From: Dillenia suffruticosa
Taxonomy: Eukaryota > Streptophyta > Magnoliopsida > Dilleniales > Dilleniaceae
Direction of reading: 5' to 3'
NCBI GenBank assembly: GCA_033439265.1
Contig: JAVTVX010000010.1
Coordinates: 17,267,490 to 17,331,489 of the forward strand
Length of the DNA stretch: 64,000 bases
Shown here: piece after piece, positions 60,809 to 64,000 of the stretch
How positions within the stretch are numbered: the first letter of the stretch is position 1
How the letters are laid out: every line of letters begins with the position of its first letter
Notes under the pieces: model-generated
The model's input: only the letters and a program-made list of their open reading frames with translations
The model's database searches: none
What the model was told of the DNA's origin: nothing
Translations under genes and position numbers: made by a program

Positions 60809-63800
60809 ATGGCGCATAGGCTATTGAGAGATCCGGAGGCAGATGGATGGGAACGCTCTGACTTCCCCATAATTTGCGAATCATGTCTCGGCGACAACCC
60901 TTATGTTCGAATGGTGAGCCCCTTTTCTTCATTCTCCCCAAATTAGGTTATTGTTTGGTTCGCAACCCTAATTTTGCAATTCCTTTCTTTATAATAACCC
61001 CACAAATCCAAACCTGGAGATAGAGATTTGTACTTAGCTTGGGTACAATGAATTGTTTATTATTTAATTTTGCGTCTGTAATTTTGCTTAATGAATGGGG
61101 CGGCTTTCAATAGGGCTGCATGAAAACATGGCTACTGGGAAAGTCTTATGTATATCATAAGAATCCTGTTTAGAAGAGAAAAGCTTCTCTATTGTGTTGC
61201 TCTTACAGATTGTTTTTAATGCCCTAGTACTACTCATCAACCTGCACTTTAGCATTTTTTTTCCTGTAAATTGCAAAATTTTAGTTAGCTAGTTTCCATA
61301 GATTTGCTCCACTATTGTCAATTCTTCTCCGCTGCAATTAGGTTGTCTTCGTCAATTTTTGTCGAGTTAAAAGTAGTTATCCTTGCAAATCATTTTCATG
61401 CTGTTGCAGACTCTTGAATAGTGAACCCTTTTCTTCATTCCCCTTAATTAGGTCTTCCAGGGTTTGTTTGGTTCTCAATCGAAATTTTGCAAATCTTTTA
61501 TTTATATTTTTTCCTCGATCCAAAAATGGAGACAGAGACTTGTACTTAGTCTTATCAGATTAGTTTTCATGCATACAATGATCTGTTTACTATTGAATTT
61601 TGCGTCTTCATTTAACTTAACCACTTTGATGCCTTTCAATGGAGCTGAATGAAAACGAGGCTGCTGGCAGGTTTATGTCTATGATAAGAATCCCATTTAG
61701 AAGAGAAAAGCATTGTATAGTTTTGACTTGGCACATTGCTCCTCTCATCTGTTCCTCTTACTGGATGTTTTTAATGGCCTTATACCATTCATCAAACCGC
61801 ACTTAAGCATTTTTTCTGCATATTGCAAAAATTTGAGGTTAGCTAGTTTCCTTAGATTCGCTGCATTATTGCCAATTCTCTTTCTCCTGTGGATTTAGGT
61901 TGTATTCATTGTTTTTTCTCAAGTTACAAGTAGATATCTGTACAAATTATTTCCATTTTTTTGCAGACGAAAGCGGATTATGATAAGGAGTGTAAGATCT
62001 GCACCAGGCCATTCACCGTTTTCAGGTGGAGGCCAGGCCGTGATGCAAGATTTAAGAAAACTGAGGTTTGCCAGACCTGCAGCAAGTTGAAAAATGTATG
62101 TCAAGTTTGTCTTCTTGATCTTGAGTATGGGTTGCCGGTTCAAGTCAGAGATACTGCACTGTCCATCAATTCTAATGATGCCATTCCCAAGAGTGACGTA
62201 AACAGGGAATACTTTGCCGAGGAGCATGACCGAAGGGTATCTTTTCTTCCTAAAACTAAATTTCCCTCAAAATCTGTTTATATATGACACTTCTTAGTGA
62301 AGAAAATGAATTCTAGCTGGTATATTAGCAAAATATTACGGGAGGTAGAATTGGAGGTGCTAGAGGCTAACATTTTCATAACTGACTGGGTTTTTAATGT
62401 CATGTTTAATGAGGATTACAAATTTGTCTGGCATATTTTGATTTGTTTCTTTATCACCTTTACTGTCCTATATGCTATCAGTGGATATCACCCTTTAGAA
62501 GTTCATCTCAGGACCAGGATTTGGGGATAGTCTCTTCCTGCATCATGAACCATCTAGCCGGGTATGGGCTGGAGCTTGGGATATTAGATCTTGGCTGAAT
62601 TTGCAGTTTATGTTGAATTCTGCTTTTGCAGACTTGTGTCTTATTCTATCATTCTCACCCCATACAATATGATTCCTGAATGAGTTATGTGTGATGTGTT
62701 GGCTTGAATTAACCTGTTTATTAAAGCATTATGCTTTTATGTTTGCCATGTTTGAATTTGTGTACATGAATATGCGTGCTCTGTAATTTTGAGCAATTCC
62801 ACATATTTCTTTATTCTTAGTCTGTGAAGCAATATGAATAAGCACACCAACATGGCCACCAGATCCTTTGGTGGGCCAGATGATAACCCCATTGCCTTGC
62901 CTGGATGGAAGCTGTTGATGAGAGCCATATTTTTTTTCCTGTTTGAACTCTACTGTTGTTCTAGTTGTACTTCAAGTTCTGTTTTTAAACTAATAGTTGG
63001 TTCATTTATGATGATGTGGGTTAATTCTCTCATTTTCCAGGCCAGAGCTGGCATAGACTATGAATCTTCTTTTGGAAAGGTACGCCCAAATGATACTATT
63101 TTGAAGCTTCAAAGAACTACACCTTACTACAAAAGGAACAGAGCACATGCTTGCAGTTTCTATGTGCGGGGTGAATGCACAAGGGGCGCTGAGTGCCCTT
63201 ATAGGCATGAGATGCCTGTTACTGGCGAGTTATCACAACAAAATATTAAGGATCGTTACTATGGGTAGGTGCAGTGGTGGTGCATTTCTTTCGGTGATTT
63301 TGACATGGTTGTGCATTGCATGTAATGTACCCATGAGGATGCTTCTAATTTGTACTAGATGTTTCAATTTCTTTTTTCTTCTCTTTACAGAGTAAATGAT
63401 CCTGTGGCCCTGAAGCTCCTTAACAAAGCTGGTGAAATGCCATCTTTGGAGTCTCCTGAGGACGAATCCATCAAAACCCTTTATGTTGGCGGGCTCGATG
63501 CTCGTGTGACTGAGCAGGACCTAAGAGATCACTTTTATGCACATGGTGAGATTGAATCAATAAGGATGGTTCTTCAACGTGCTTGTGCTTTTGTAACATA
63601 CACAACCAGAGAAGGTGCAGAGAAGGCAGCAGAAGAGCTCTCGAACAAGCTGGTCATTAAAGGTCTAAGGCTCAAATTGTTGTGGGGCAGACCTCAGCCA
63701 CCAAAATCAGAGACAGAAATTTCGGAAGAAGCAAGACAGCAGGCAGCACTTGGTCATGGTGGGATGCTGCCAAGGGCGGTTATATCCCAGCAGCAGAATC

Positions 63801-64000
63801 AGCCGCAACCACCTGGTGTTCAGGACCAACCTCTACCAATGCACTACTTTAATATCCCTCCTCCTCCTCACCAGGAGAGAACTTATTATCCTTCGATGGA
63901 TCCTCAGAGAATGGGTGCCCTTGTTCCTTCTCAGGACGGCTCTTCTAGTGGACCTTCATTGTGTGAGAACATGTCTGGTTCTGAGAAGCAACAACAGGGG
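60809..64000 (+). CDS. MAC5: CCCH-RRM spliceosome protein, MAC5/RBM22-like (3' end outside)
   Basis: Exons 60809-60913, 61967-62236, 63041-63264 and 63391 to the window end, joined in phase, give the first 403 residues. The start '[20 protein letters not shown]' and 'IICESC', '[13 protein letters not shown]' and '[14 protein letters not shown]' form the N-terminal Cys-rich region. A CCCH finger follows at 163-181 (C-X7-C-X5-C-X3-H: C163, C171, C177, H181). An RRM lies at about 228-300 with RNP2 'LYVGGL' (230-235) and RNP1-like 'CAFVTY' (265-270). Then comes a Gln/Pro-rich tail with '[13 protein letters not shown]'-type sequence ('[16 protein letters not shown]'). This is the order of Arabidopsis MAC5A/B and human RBM22/yeast Cwc2, which bind U6 and pre-mRNA near the spliceosome active site as part of the Prp19-associated complex. 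Intron 1 is a tandem duplication of itself. The gene is cut by the window end and shows no defect inside it. Confidence 0.95.
60914..61966. repeat. Whole-intron tandem duplication (MAC5-like intron 1)
   Basis: 60914-61409 and 61421-61966 are two copies of the same intron, sharing in order 'ccttttcttcatt', 'gagatttgtacttag / gagacttgtacttag', 'gaattttgcgtct', 'ataagaatcc.tttagaagag', 'tgtttttaatg', 'gttagctagtttcc' and the end '(t)gcag|ac'. The first copy keeps an acceptor-like 'ctgttgcag' at 61401-61409; the second copy begins with a decayed donor 'atagtgaac' where the true donor reads 'atggtgagc'. Confidence 0.88.

Overview
This is a nuclear window from a flowering plant, most likely a woody eudicot. 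The genes are rich in introns with GT..AG splice sites and sit in AT-rich DNA with many (GA/CT)n tracts. The mobile elements are plant types: an Au-like SINE, an RTE LINE, an L1 LINE, a Harbinger-like element and a foldback MITE. I saw no organellar, bacterial, tRNA, rRNA or CRISPR sequence, and recognised no LTR element.

Left part (1-19 kb): mostly decayed DNA. Three to four related AT-rich repeat copies flank a broken raffinose-synthase-family (GH36) gene. A 5'-truncated RTE LINE with a perfect 21-bp target duplication lies beside one copy. A three-unit tandem repeat, a broken malectin/LRR receptor gene, a hairpin MITE, one small 79-residue gene behind a TATA box, and a 5'-truncated uncoupling-protein copy follow.

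Middle part (20-29 kb): two intact host genes on the minus strand, a DUF641/IRK-interacting-like protein (2 exons, 479 residues) and MEE59 (4 exons, 166 residues). Around them are a short SINE, a broken copy of the plastid acetyl-CoA carboxylase alpha subunit gene, and an L1 fragment.

Right part (33-64 kb): a LisH-domain gene (9 exons, 334 residues, minus), the complete SKI2/DExH11 RNA helicase gene (23 exons, 1354 residues, minus), and head-to-head with it the 5' part of a MAC5/CCCH-RRM splicing-factor gene (plus strand, runs off the window after residue 403). The three share a nuclear or RNA-processing theme (co-regulator, cytoplasmic exosome helicase, spliceosome component) but do not form an operon-like unit.

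The most unusual structure is at 33.2-36.0 kb, just downstream of the LisH gene. It is an array of degenerate copies of that gene's exon 8, several arranged as head-to-head inverted pairs able to form long hairpins. This is the layout expected of a young inverted-duplication small-RNA locus. A whole-intron tandem duplication in the MAC5-like gene, and a LisH exon bracketed by two (CT)n tracts, are the next most interesting observations. All exon models come from reading splice sites and reading-frame phase by eye; no search was run.
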